From assembly GCA_947650285.1 (NCBI GenBank), contig CANTFL010000033.1, positions 55,556-119,555 of the forward strand: a stretch of 64,000 bases of DNA. Direction: 5' to 3'. Made by a program: the position numbers and the translations under genes. Source of the stretch: Hyaloperonospora brassicae. Taxonomy: Eukaryota; Oomycota; Peronosporomycetes; Peronosporales; Peronosporaceae. Below the pieces are notes generated by a model that made no database searches, had not been told where the DNA came from, and was given only the letters and a program-made list of their open reading frames with translations. How positions within the stretch are numbered: position 1 is the stretch's first letter; each line of letters opens with the position of its first letter. Below, one piece after another: positions 22,745 to 33,028 of this stretch.

Positions 22745-25700
22745 TTGCTCCCGACACACAATTTCTGTGTGTCTCTGCACCTGGTGATAAGGTGTCTCTC
22801 ATCACCTTGAAGTTAGAAGTGACAAAAGACTTGTCACTTCGCGCCCTAGTCGACTGTGGGCGTCGAACAACTTTGTATGTCTCCAGTCGCTATAGGCAGG
22901 AAGTTTTAACTTCGTGGCGCGGGAGATCCCTCCAACGAGAATGACGGTGTGCCTAGCGACAGGCGCATCGATCACTATGTAGAAACGTTTAGTCAATTTC
23001 CACCGAAAGATGAACATTACGATGATGACTTCATCGTACTCGACCTTTATGACAAGTTTGATGTCATCCTAGGACTACCTTGGCTCAGGAGATACGAGCC
23101 AAGGGTGAGCTGGCAGCATCGATCAGTATCGATGTCTACACTTGTTCATCAGATAACAATCTGAAGAATATCTTGAAACGCCCAAATTTATGAGGGTGTA
23201 CTACGAGTGAGTGCGATGACCTCACTTGTGGTACGGTCGTTAGCACGACTGTACAAGAACGCAATGTAGATGATCACTACATTGTGGAAATAGCTTATCC
23301 AGATCCTGTGGAAGTGATTTCTTAGTGGGGATCGAGACAATTAAATGTCTTGGTGAATAACGGATCAAGCTTAGGCGATTACACGCTTGATCTGATTGCG
23401 CCTCCGAAGTTAACTTCGGAGATAACTCAGTTGCCAACGCTAGAACCAAAACGGTTCTTGCGTGATCTGCGCAGTGGCAAAGTCAAGCAGATCTGCATAC
23501 TCGTCACAGAAGATGAGAAAGTGACCGATATTCAGTCAGCAACAGTATTTGCTGAAAACGAACGAAATGCCAGCAGTTCATCGATGGACGAAAGCGTCAT
23601 CGATGAGAAGACTCGGATTAAGAGGTATGTATAATAATACTGGGAGTCGCCACAGGCAAATCCTTTGTATAAGGATTTGATCGAATTCAAAGATGTGTTT
23701 CCTAACTCCGTGTCATGCGAGTTGCCTAAAGATAAAGGCACTCGACACGAAATAGAACTCAAACCGGGCTCGAAGTACTGTGTCATGAAGCAGTGGCCAC
23801 TGCCTCGTGAACAAGTGATAGCGATCGACAAGTTCGTTGCCGATCGCTTAGCAGCGGGCCATGTTAGGAAATCGACATCCCCTCATAGCTCTCCGACCTT
23901 CTGTGTGCGAAAGGCCACATGAGAATGGAGGATAGTGGACGCGTTAAACAATTTGAATGCTGCAACGGTACCGGCTCAGACGCCAATACCGAGGAAGGAC
24001 GTAATCATAGATGGTATGTCAAAGAGTACCATCTTTTCGTCCATGGATCTGATGGATGGATTCTATCAGATCCTCATGCGTGAACGGGATGTTCCGTACA
24101 CAGCAGTGAGCACCCCAGCGGTATGCTGTGGGAGTGGCTAGTGATGCCACAGGGGATGAGTAATGCCCCTGCAACATTCAACAGATGCGTTACAAATCTG
24201 TTGAGACTGGTGCGAGACTTCGCACCGAGTTACTTCGATGATGTGTTCGTCCATAGCCGGGCTATGGACGGAAAGACGGACGATTAAGTTCACAGAACTC
24301 ACGTTTTTCAGGTTCTTCAACTTATGCGCATGTATAAGTTGTACGCCAACCTCAAGAAGTGTACATTCGTGGCTAGCGAAATACCACTTCTTGGGTGCAT
24401 CGTGGGTAAACACGGCGTACGCCCCGATCCCGAGAAGATCAAGGCGATCACCGACTGGCCAGTGCCAGTCGATGTCAAGGGACTAAGGAAGTTCCTTGGT
24501 CTAGCGGCGTACTTGCACAAGTACTCGCGCAACTACGCCGAAATGACTGTTCATCTTTCTTGCTTGCTCAAGAAAAATGTCAAGTGGTCATGGAACGATG
24601 AGTGCCAGCGTTCCTTCGAAAGCATCAAGCAAAGCTTGATGCAGTCGCCGATCTTGGCGATTGCAGATCAGGACAGACCACTTTATGTGGTCTGTGACGC
24701 CAGCGATTTTGCAATCGGCTGTGCGTTAATGCAATTTGATGCAGATGGCGCAGAGTGTGTCATCTGTTATCAGTCGTGTCAGCTGCAGGCATCTGAGCGC
24801 AGTTACCCAGTGCATGACAAGGAACTCCTTGCCATGAAGTATGAACTGGCTAAGTTCCGGGTCTATCATCGGGAGATAGACCGTTCATCGTCGATACGGA
24901 CCATGCGTCACTACGCACGGCCGTAAACAGTCCACACCTCTCGCAAAGAATGGCGAGGTGGATGTCCTTCTTCGCGGAGTATAAATTCTCTGTGGAGTAT
25001 AAGCCAGGACGACATAATGTCGTCGCTGATGCATTATCACGTCGGCCCGACTTTGAGCCGGACGCACAATCCAACAGTGAGGCCTAACCCTCTGTTGCGA
25101 CACTGTCCATCAGTGTGCCGTCGTCGCCGATACTCGACGACGTGCGGAATTCATACGCAGAAGATAAGAATCTCCTCCGTTTGATGAGTCATCTTGCAAA
25201 CCCATCCCGAAAATCCTTGTTGGATTCTCCGGCCCTGTACCGTTCCTCTTTGGACCAGTACACGACTCGCAATGGCCTGCTGTACTGTACTGCAGTTGCC
25301 GACGACACGCCGCGTGTCGTCGTCCCCACTCATAATGATTTACGTTTACGCATCATGTCCGAGTGTCACGATTCCTCAACAGGTGGTCATCACGGGAGAG
25401 AAAAGACTTACCTCACGGTAAGTCGTGACTTTTACTGGCCCCGCTAGTAACAGTTTGTATGCAAGTACATACGTGCTTGCGAGATCTGTCAACGGGTACA
25501 GCCTCGTCCTTCATCCCGTGCGCCATTGCAGCCTCTTCCGGTCCCGGTAGAGTGTTGGGAGTCCGTGTCCATGGAATTCGTCTTCGGATTCCCCGAATAC
25601 ACTAACAAGAATACTGGTATTCTTGTGTTTGTGGATCGTTTCAGCAAGATGCACCATCTTGCTGCTGTCCCTGAGTCGATCAAGGCTCAAGGTCGTGCTC

Positions 25701-27293
25701 GTGTCTTTCAAGTCACGGTCTTTAGACTCCACGGGTTACCCCGTGAACTCGTATACGACAGTGACCCTCGGTTCACGGCGGCGTTTTGCAAACCGTGTTC
25801 CGCATATTGGGAACACATTTGAAGATGTCAACCTCTGATCATCCGGAAAAGGATGGTCAGAATGAACGAGCGAATTGTGTCCTCGAAAAAATTCTTCGTG
25901 GACACGTCCACTCCTTTTCACATTAGAGTGAGTTCTTGCGGATGGTTAAGTTTGCCATGAACAACTCCGTGCATGCGTCCACAACGCATACACAGTTCTA
26001 CGTAAATGACTTACGCCACCCACGTATTCCCGCCCTTAGAAAGAGTGACTATGAGTAAAGGGTGGGAGGGACTCGCTCGAGCAAAAACCGTTCTGGCTCT
26101 TGCTCATCACGTATCACCGCTCACGCCGATACGTTTGATGCCGATGTCGACAACGTCATAATCGAGGAAACCGAGCTTAACAGTAGCAATGACGCTGCTG
26201 CTACATCATACAATGATGACGATGCTGGTATATTCAGCATTGACAACGAATATTTCAGTGAGGAAGAGGACAACCTCTTTGAAGATGAGAACGATCTCTT
26301 AGCAGTGTGCACGAAGCGCACTGAAAGACAAAACAAATATTCAGCAGAGAACTTTCTGCTGACTCGAGAGGCTGTAGTCCGTTTTGTACAGGACTCCATC
26401 GCTAATGCGGTGGGCCGTCAGAAACGGAACGCAGACAAGAATGGAAGAGCAAATGTTCTTTCATTTAAGGTTAACGACCTGGTACTACTGTCTACGGTAA
26501 ACTTATCTGGACATGCAGTCACTAGTGTCGGCAATAGTAAACTACTGCCGAAATACATTGGGCCATTTCGTGTGTTGCACCGCAAGGGCAATGCATACAC
26601 GATCGAATTGTCACGTAGGATGCGCACGCATCCTACGTTTTATGTTGGTCGTCTCCGCCCGTAGCATCAGTACGAGGCCTTTGGCGAAAACGAAGATTAT
26701 CGGCGCACTCAAGAATCCCCAACAGATTCTTGTGATCACGGACCAAACACTGAATTTGGTCCTTCGTCGGAAGGGGTTGTTCCTTCGTCGATTGTAGTTG
26801 GCCCTTCATCTACGCGGCCTCGCGACGAGCCGTCTCTAGCTCGTCGCGCAAACCACGCCTCTCGCGCTCACTCTCAAGCTGAGCGAAAGCGAATTTCGAT
26901 CAATTTTTCTCCCGATCGGCACGAAGCCGTCGCACGCCCGACTGCAAGGCGTGCCGTCGATTGTATTCGTGCTCGACTTCCTCTCTCAGCTCGGTTAGGT
27001 AACGCTCGTGGTACCCAAAGTCTCGTGCAGGCCCGGCGGCTGAGCCGGACCTTGTCTTTCCACCGCCACTGGAACCACTGGTGTATATTAACGGTGGTCA
27101 ACGCTTTCTTGTAGAGCGTATCTTGAACCACCATGGCGATTCAGAATCAAGGACGAGTTACCTAGTCCGGTATCGTGAGTACCCACCTTCCTCTGACAGC
27201 TGGAAACCTCGTTCCCAATTGATGGCTGACGTTGAAGGTCTCGTCCACCAGTATGACGAGACTCATCCGATTGGTCCGAGGGATCATCGGTAA
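22745..27293 (+). pseudogene. pol: Element 1 pol: protease, RT, RNase H, integrase, chromodomain, broken
   Basis: Protease lies around 22800-23110 (a VDCG active-site trace, then DDDFIVLDLYDKFDVILGLPWL) with a TAG at 22980-22982. RT runs from about 23665 to 24500, with LMDGFYQILMRE and the YFDD box near 24230. It is broken by TAA-TAA at 23632-23637, TGA at 23920-23922 and a missing C in the run at 24113-24116. RNase H (24500-25085) contains YVVCDASDFAIGCALMQ. Integrase has its HHCC zinc module near 25370-25490, a core with VDRFSKMHHLAAV, and a second aspartate within YDSDPRF (family SDRD). The GPY/F module (GPFRVLHRKGNAYTIEL) ends near 26664. The chromodomain at 27081-27293 includes VERILNHHGDS and YREYPPSSDSWKPRSQL. 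The copy cannot make a full polyprotein. Confidence 0.88.
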
Positions 27294-27300
27294 ACACGCG

Positions 27301-28266
27301 CTATTGGCGCTTGTAGACGGATTGCAAGTTTGCAATCGCGTCACGCATCTCAGCTGAGATGTGTGCTCTTCCCCAGGGAGAACTTAGGGAGTACACATCC
27401 CTATGTGCACGCTGCGAGTTGTCAACACAACTCGCACAAGGGTCTCCCCATGTGAGGCAAGGAATGTCTGCCTCACTCGACAAACAGTGCAACCAGTACC
27501 TTGCACCGGTTGGCGTTCGCCGTTCGAACCTGAGGCGTGTTGCCTCAAGTTTCTTGAGCCACCCCTCTCGTCCAAAATTCTTTACGTTTTGGACGAACGC
27601 GTTCCACGCAGCCATAAGCGAGGCCTTATCACTCTTTTGGTTGCTGTTGTACCATCGATGTCTAAGGAAGACATCGAGATAAAAGTCTTCTTCAGCGCGA
27701 AAGTTGCTCGCGCTGGGAGTCAAGTCGTGAAGCTAAGTCGCATCGAATAAGGGTATTCGATGGTGTTGGATTGTCTCGTGAGACAAGCTGGTGATGAGCC
27801 GTTCGGGCAAACGCCACGGCTTCAGCTCATCACGCTTCACGGTGGTACCTCTGTTGGTACCACGGCTCCCAGAATGACGATGGTGCAATCCATCGTCAAG
27901 TCGCTCGTGCGAAGGATCACGAGTTGTTCGCGGTGATGAGCGATCATACTCATCATCCGACTCATCATCACTACCGAACAGACTGTGACACATGTCACGA
28001 GTCCGTACGTCCGGCAGTGTCGTGGATGAATGAGTCATTGCAGGTGAACGCGATGCCTCTAAAGGCTTTTCCGAGTCAGACACGTCTGACCCGCCAGAAT
28101 AGATGACCTCTATGTCAGGGTCATCATGTGCACGTGGTGTGATACCGCGTGCACCTGCAGCACATGTTGCTGCAGGCGGAGAATGAGCAGCAGACGACGA
28201 ATCGTCTGCCGCAGAAGCTGGCACAGGCATAGACTCTGTGTGCCTTAAGTCACCCCGCATAGACAT
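27301..28266 (-). CDS. Antisense ORF between pol and 3' LTR (element 1), unknown function
   Basis: On the strand opposite gag-pol one frame of 322 codons is open from the ATG at 28266 to 27301, apart from a single TAG at 27733-27735. The N-terminal half is disordered and acidic, with SGGSDVSDSEKPLE and LFGSDDESDDEYDRSS. The C-terminal half is folded-looking, with HRWYNSNQKSDK, AWNAFVQNVKNFGREGW, RLRFERRTPTGARYWL, and then a Cys cluster (CLTWGDPCASC). It begins about 130 bp inside the 3' LTR and ends at the pol stop. Elements 2 and 3 have the same frame at the same place. I do not recognise the family. Antisense frames in this position are known in some plant Gypsy elements, but I cannot link this protein to them. 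Confidence 0.65.
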
Positions 28267-28399
28267 GTTAGCTATGCGAGGTCAGGTTGAGTTATGAACG
28301 GAACTGACCCAACAAGTGCTCCCTTTCCCAATGGCGCCCGACGGGTGGCCGCCATTATTTTCGATAGTCACACGGTGACTATCAGTTAAGAGGGGGTGA

Positions 28400-28793
28400 T
28401 GTAACGGGGCAGCCCGTTTCATGGAAGTGTCACTATAAAAGAAAGTGACAACAAAGAATATGAAGTTGAATATTCTTTGAGCAATATCACCGGTGATGGT
28501 GATATTGATTAAGCGACCAAAGGGTCTGCTCATTGGTTGATATCGTGATGATATGAACCCACCAATCGCCGCAGGACGCGCGCAATAAGTGGTGACGAGA
28601 CGTCACCATACACTCAGTTATATTAACATAATTAAGTCAGGTTAAACAGAGAGACAGTGGTTGAAGACTTAATTATATTAATACAACAGTTTTACTTTCT
28701 CCTTATCCTACGCTTCCTCATTCGCCTCGTGTTCGTCTGTCGGGGCACCCGAAACCCTTGCGTTAAGTTCACGCAAGGGTGTGCCCCGTTACA
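28400..28793 (+). repeat. 3' LTR of element 1 (394-bp subtype B)
   Basis: Starts TGTAACGGGG after a purine tract and ends CCCCGTTACA. It is the same subtype as the LTRs of element 3 and shares only the left two thirds with the 5' LTR of its own element. The right third (TCGGGGCACCCGAAACCC...GTGTGCCCCG) can fold into a GC-rich stem. Confidence 0.95.
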
Positions 28794-28925
28794 CCCTTTG
28801 CTGACTAAATGCCATCATGGAGTACGAAGACGAAATGCGCGTATCCGATAAAGGCATAATGGGCATTAGGGACGACCGGCTGACTTTTCATACCGACTGG
28901 ACTTCTTCCACCAAGAATTTGGCTT
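28794..28925 (-). pseudogene. Probable 5' fragment of the split PPR gene
   Basis: Directly right of element 1, the minus strand reads MPIMPLSDTRISSSYSMMAF and then SQQ up to the LTR. This has the helix-A composition of a PPR unit, and on direct joining it stays in phase with INLLDEMRRARLKAD on the other side of the element. The joined repeat is about four residues shorter than the usual 35, which suggests a small loss at the junction. Upstream the frame is interrupted near 28880. Basic stretches further right on the minus strand (to about 29210) could be the organelle-targeting N-terminus but are frame-broken. Confidence 0.45.
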
Positions 28926-29687
28926 ACCATTAGCCAAACCTGCTCGATAATGGTAACGGGGTAACGGGGCTTGAAGAAGTTATGACAAGGCTCGGCTCCT
29001 TACGCGTGCAGGCTTTGTTAAGACTCTTACTGGTAGGTGCGGCAGCTGCGTTCTGCCTCGCAACAAGTGGGGTATGCTTTGGAAGGATAGCGAAACAGAT
29101 TAAACATGTGCCAGTTCCGCCTTGTATTTCGCGCATAACGTGCGTCTTGATGCGATAGAAAAGAAATAGTATGATCTTGCGAATCCAGCTGATGTGGCCA
29201 AAGATGCTGGCCACGCAAAGCTAGTGCAGCCGACTACAGGCAGGACCGCGACATATGTAGGACGCCTACAGCGTCATCCATGTATTGCAATAAAGGAATC
29301 ACTTGCTTTCCTCAGCTTTTCGTTTGTTTTGCGACAACTTTTGAGCTTCAGCAAACACTTGCAAACGTGGGCCTGCACTGTCAATGACCAGTTGAAAAAC
29401 GGTTAGAACTCTCGACGACGTCGGTTCAGTTTGTAAGTGTCCTTCAGTAAAATATGGTGAGAACACAGGTCATCTGAAGCAGCGCTCTGATGCTCAATGC
29501 ACCAGGCGCTGTGATTATTCAAAGGTAATGCCGAATACACAGCTATACCACTTGTCAAAGATGCCCATGCATGCCAAAATGGACACGCGGTGCGAATCAT
29601 GTCCACGAATGAGCCAAGAAACGTCGCAAAAAGTTCAGCCTTCCTTTCAGCACCACATCAGTGCCACCCAGCTTTTTGGTGATTGCC
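28926..29687 (-). other. Frame-broken coding remnants, unassigned
   Basis: Minus-strand pieces such as 29606-29403 (FWHAWASLTSGIAVYSALPL) and, in the next frame, about 29390-29290 (IDSAGPRLQVFAEAQKLS) look protein-like but are separated by stops, and I do not recognise the family. They lie immediately downstream of the Myb/SANT gene on the same strand and may be a decayed transposon or gene tail. Confidence 0.3.
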
Positions 29688-31559
29688 CTACTCCAAAAAA
29701 GTCTTCATAGCCGAGATCGATGTCACAATTAGCCCCGGACGCTCCTTCTCGTGCTCCTCACGCTCCATCTCGAGCTCTTCACGCTCCATCTCGCGCTCCT
29801 TCTCACGCTCCTTTTCACGCTCCATCTCGAGCTCTTCACGCTCCATCTCGCGCTCCTTCCCACGCTCTTTTTCGAGCTCCTTTTCACGCTCCTCAAGCTC
29901 CTTCTCGCGCTCCATCTTGCGCTCCTCCTGCTCCATCTCGCGCTCCTTACGCTCCTTCTCACGCTCCTCACGCTCCATCTTGCGCTCCTCACGCTCCTTC
30001 TCGCGCTCCTCACGCTCCATCTTACGCTCCTCACGCTCCTTCTCGCGCTCCTCACGCTCCTTCTCGCGCTCCTCACGCTCCTTCTCGCGCTCCTCACGCT
30101 CCTTCTTGCGCTCCTCACGCTCCTTCTCGCGCTCCTCACGCTCCATCTTACGCTCCTTTTCGAGCTCCTGCTTGCGCTCCTCGCGCTCTTCACCCCGCTC
30201 CTTTTCAAGCTGTTCAAACTGTTCACGCTTCTTCTCCTGTTCGTTCTCACGCGCCTCTCGCTCCTTCTCCCGCTCTTCGCGCTCCTGCTTGCGATCCTTC
30301 TCCCATTCCTCGCGCTGAAGCTTGAACTCTTTCTCTCGTCGTTCCGTCTCTAGGCGCCGCTCATCGCGCTGCAGCGATACCATTTGCTTGATGGCTCGAT
30401 TCTGTTGCTCAATCATTTTTTGGACCAGAGTCTCGAACCCAGCGATGCTAGTAGGGCTAAGAGCCTTCACCACCGTTTGCTTCATTGACGTCAGAGTATT
30501 CAAAGACTGGGAATCCAGCGTATGGATGATGGAGCTCTGGGGTGCATCTGGTGAAACGTCAGAGGCAGTAGAGCCTGGCGATGATGGCCCACTATTGGTT
30601 TTGGTCGAAACAAAATCCTGGCTCCTTGACGTACGTGCAAACTTTCGTTCCCTCATCTCATTCACCGAACCCGTGAGAATTGCCACATTCTGTGCAAGTA
30701 GGGCCGCGCTAACAGGGTCTCCACCGTCCAGTAAAGTGACCAACTCCGTCATAAGCACTTCAAGCTCGCCCGCAGGCGTACCCTTGGCCCCCACAACACG
30801 TCCGTTGTTCCGTTTGACACGCTCACGGTACTTCAGCACCAAATTCTCAAAGCGGTAGCGCACAACTGGGCCCTTGATGCTGTCTTTTGAAAACTCCGGA
30901 TTGCTGTCCAGCTTGCTTGCCACGTCATCCCAAGCCGCCGAAATCGCACCAAACTTGGCACGAAACGGAAGCGACTGCTTCACGTACTTAGCAAGCAAGA
31001 GGTCATCACGAGGTGTGAACCGTTGACGGGTAGCCTTTGTCGCAATGGGCAACGCCTGGTCCTCCGGGTCGACGAGGAGAGACGTCGACGGCGAAGAAGG
31101 CTGTGGGCCCACCGGCGATGGAGCGATAGTCAAACAGGCCACTACCGTCGACGCTTTCTTGGTCGCAGGCGCCAGTGTCTCAACTGGGCGCACCTTCCGT
31201 GGGCGGCCCCGCTTCCCCAGTGTCTGCGTCACTGGCTCCGCTTCCGCAGCGTCCAGTTTGGGAACGAGTCGCATCATGACGCTCTGGAAAGCGGCGTCCT
31301 CGGACGGCACATCTTCTGGCTTGCTCCCATTCTTGACCCAGCTCCGGTGGCGTTCGACAAGACGCTCGAAGCGGTTCTTGGCGATAGGCCCCTTGAGATG
31401 GTGCGTCTTGAAAGCGCTGCAGCCATTGAGGGTCGTGGCGACCTTCTCCCAGCCAGCCATCAGTCCTCCGCTCGGAGCTCGAAACGGCTGGTCCGTGCTG
31501 ACCTGCAGGACCAGGAGGTAGTCCTGATTCGGCGCAAAGCGCTGGCGACTGCGTGGCAT
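29688..31559 (-). CDS. Myb/SANT-like protein with two DNA-binding-type domains, AT-hook and long ER/K helix
   Basis: Uninterrupted frame of 623 codons. Two related Myb/SANT-like domains are seen at residues 5-100 (QRFAPNQDYLLVLQV, then GWEKVATTLN and KNRFERLVERHR) and 180-275 (QRFTPRDDLLLAKYV, then AWDDVASKL and RYRFENLVLKYRERV). Between them KRGRPRK (residues 116-122) is an AT-hook. Residues 340-400 are Ser/Thr-rich with a short helix, and 400-607 are almost wholly E, R and K in heptads such as EREEREK, expected to form a long single alpha-helix. A short hydrophobic tail ends in MKTFLE. A nuclear DNA-binding role is inferred from the domains. Such doubled Myb/SANT proteins are common in oomycetes, and some derive from transposons. 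The repetitive 3' part leaves long open frames on the other strand that I regard as artefacts. Confidence 0.8.
   Translation of the reverse strand: MPRSRQRFAPNQDYLLVLQVSTDQPFRAPSGGLMAGWEKVATTLNGCSAFKTHHLKGPIAKNRFERLVERHRSWVKNGSKPEDVPSEDAAFQSVMMRLVPKLDAAEAEPVTQTLGKRGRPRKVRPVETLAPATKKASTVVACLTIAPSPVGPQPSSPSTSLLVDPEDQALPIATKATRQRFTPRDDLLLAKYVKQSLPFRAKFGAISAAWDDVASKLDSNPEFSKDSIKGPVVRYRFENLVLKYRERVKRNNGRVVGAKGTPAGELEVLMTELVTLLDGGDPVSAALLAQNVAILTGSVNEMRERKFARTSRSQDFVSTKTNSGPSSPGSTASDVSPDAPQSSIIHTLDSQSLNTLTSMKQTVVKALSPTSIAGFETLVQKMIEQQNRAIKQMVSLQRDERRLETERREKEFKLQREEWEKDRKQEREEREKEREARENEQEKKREQFEQLEKERGEEREERKQELEKERKMEREEREKEREERKKEREEREKEREEREKEREEREKEREERKMEREEREKEREERKMEREEREKERKEREMEQEERKMEREKELEEREKELEKERGKEREMEREELEMEREKEREKEREMEREELEMEREEHEKERPGLIVTSISAMKTFLE
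29740..30330 (-). repeat. 21-bp periodic tandem repeat encoding the ER/K helix
   Basis: On the + strand the unit is CGCTCCTCACGCTCCTTCTCG with small variants, repeated in near-exact 21-bp steps, best preserved at about 29940-30150. On the coding (minus) strand each unit gives seven residues of the EREEREK type. The period being a multiple of three keeps the frame when unit number changes, so length variation among strains is likely. Confidence 0.9.
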
Positions 31560-31787
31560 CGTTAGTGGCTCGGGACACGCGCGCGAGGGGTGGGAAGAAC
31601 TCGCTCTTGAATCTTTCGATCGGTCGGGGACGTCGAATTGCCTCTATAATCGCATACTCGAGATCGCAAGGACTGGTACATCGAGGCCCGACGCGTCGTA
31701 TACTTTATAAGTCTTGAGATCGATAAAAAAATAAAGAGAAAGAGACACTTACTACGCTTGACTCAAACATTTGTACAGGGGATGTGG

Positions 31788-31829
31788 AATCAGAATCAGA
31801 ATCAGAATCAGAATCAGAATCAGAATCAG
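31788..31829 (+). repeat. (AATCAG)7 microsatellite
   Basis: Seven exact copies of the hexamer, in the 440-bp spacer between the Myb/SANT gene and APRT. The rest of this spacer (31560-32001) holds no recognised gene. Confidence 0.95.
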
Positions 31830-32001
31830 ATGCTATTGCAGACGAGTTTCACATCGAGAGTGTTCAAAAGCTGTGCTCGAGGCGGATGACGATCACATTT
31901 GAGTGAGACAGTAGAGCGGAACGTGCAAAAGCGATTGCTAAATAGATAGGCACAAACGTGTCGTCGTCAGTCGACCGCATGCTGCGTGGACATGTCAACC
32001 A

Positions 32002-32688
32002 TCAGTGTAATGCAATGTGCCAGCCACGCACCGTCGACTGCAGCGAATTGATCACACAGCCGCATTCGACAACGTGTCCACCAAGCTGTTCCACAAGCTC
32101 GACCGTCACTTTCAGTGTCTTGCCCTAGTAGACGAATAGAATGAAACGGTTCATACTCGAGTCAGTACTTCTCTGCATCGACCGAGAGATGGAGAAGGAA
32201 AGCAAGAGAAGGGGTCGAAACCACGTGGTTCGCGACGGTAATTACCGCACCGATGCCACGAGGTCATCAATAATCACAATGCGATCTCCGCGCGTGATGG
32301 CGTCCTGGTGGATTTCCATGCGACCCGAGTGGAAACCAGAGACGTAATCTAAACCCACGACATCACCGGGCAGCCGTCGGGCACGTCGTACTGGCACAAA
32401 CGCGGCTTGCAGAGCCAGCGCGACGGGGGCGCCAAATATAAACCCTCTCGACTCACAGCTCACCACGTGCGTGATGCGCTGGTCGACGTAGCGCTGTTTC
32501 AGAGCATCTATGGCAAACTGGAAAGCAACGGGGTCCAGCAATAGCGACGTGACATCGCTAAAGTCCGCGCCCGGATTGGGGAAGTTGTGGAACACGCGAA
32601 TCTTTCGCTTGATGTAGGCAGAGACCTCGTCGTCATTCGTCAGGTCCCTGGGCACGTCGTTGGCACTCATTGCCGCTGCTACAGTCAC
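32002..32688 (-). CDS. Adenine phosphoribosyltransferase (APRT)
   Basis: Purine salvage enzyme that makes AMP from adenine and PRPP in the cytosol. Exon 1 (32688-32251) carries the family signature RVFHNFPNPGADFSDVTSLL, GFIFGAPVALALQAAFVPVR and the PRPP-binding strand RIVIIDDLVAS. An intron of 126 nt (32250-32125) begins GTGCGG and ends CTAG. Exon 2 (32124-32002) gives GKTLKVTVELVEQLGGHVVE, completing the (A/S)(T/S)G-TL loop after DDL. The frame then closes after VINSLQSTVRGWHIALH, which is shorter than and unlike the usual C-terminus. A further GTGCGT...CACGCAG intron is possible there. A second in-frame ATG lies six codons in. The gene is divergent from NRDE2, with 340 bp between start codons. 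Confidence 0.85.
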
Positions 32689-33028
32689 AGTCCAATGTCC
32701 AGATACTGACGAAATGATTCGCGTGTGTTTTCGACGAATCAGAACAGCGAAACGGAACTTTTCCTTTGAATGTTTCCAGCAGAACGGCCGACGACGGCGA
32801 CTTTTTTATCCCAAGACGTTGAGACAGCCGAGGCCAGCGGTGCTGGCGAGACAAACGGCGGTAAGCTGAAGCGTATCTGGATAATGCTCGTTATTTTATG
32901 TACGTTCACAGTGGTGTCGTGTACGTCCGTGTGCTGCAGATTGGCTGAGCATTGGGAAGAGTTTCTCGGCCAGCAAGCGCGATGGTACATCGCGTCAGAA
33001 TCATGCGGTAGAGCTATCGGACTCGGCA
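32689..33028. promoter_or_regulatory. Probable bidirectional promoter interval between APRT and NRDE2
   Basis: The only space between two divergent start codons. No clear core element was identified. A 95-codon + strand frame (32770-33057) with a hydrophobic stretch overlaps it and the first NRDE2 codons. It could be an upstream frame or chance. Confidence 0.4.

Larger units (their letters stand above)
21077..28793 (+). mobile_element. Element 1: Ty3/Gypsy retrotransposon with mismatched LTRs
   Basis: The full order is seen: 5' LTR (21077-21514), a TGGTAGCA primer-binding site just after it, gag, pol, an antisense frame, a purine-rich tract at 28386-28399, and 3' LTR (28400-28793). TGGTAGCA complements the 3' end of a typical eukaryotic initiator tRNA-Met for 8 nt only. 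The two LTRs differ in length (438 and 394 bp) and their right thirds are unrelated, so they did not arise from one reverse-transcription event. The flanking five bases (GCTAG on the left, CCCTT on the right) do not match, so no target duplication is visible. Gag resembles a different subtype from element 3, while the 3' half of pol is close to element 3. Confidence 0.9.

Noticed and set aside
28921..28980. GGTAACGGGGTAACGGGGC near the PPR fragment as an LTR end
   Set aside because: Only the TAACGGGG word is repeated; no further LTR sequence follows.
29683..30353. Three long + strand frames (about 200 codons each) rich in Ser/Arg, Pro/Ala or Leu
   Set aside because: They are mirror frames of the 21-bp repeat encoding the ER/K helix. 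Any repeat with period divisible by three keeps several frames open, and the minus-strand frame has real domains.
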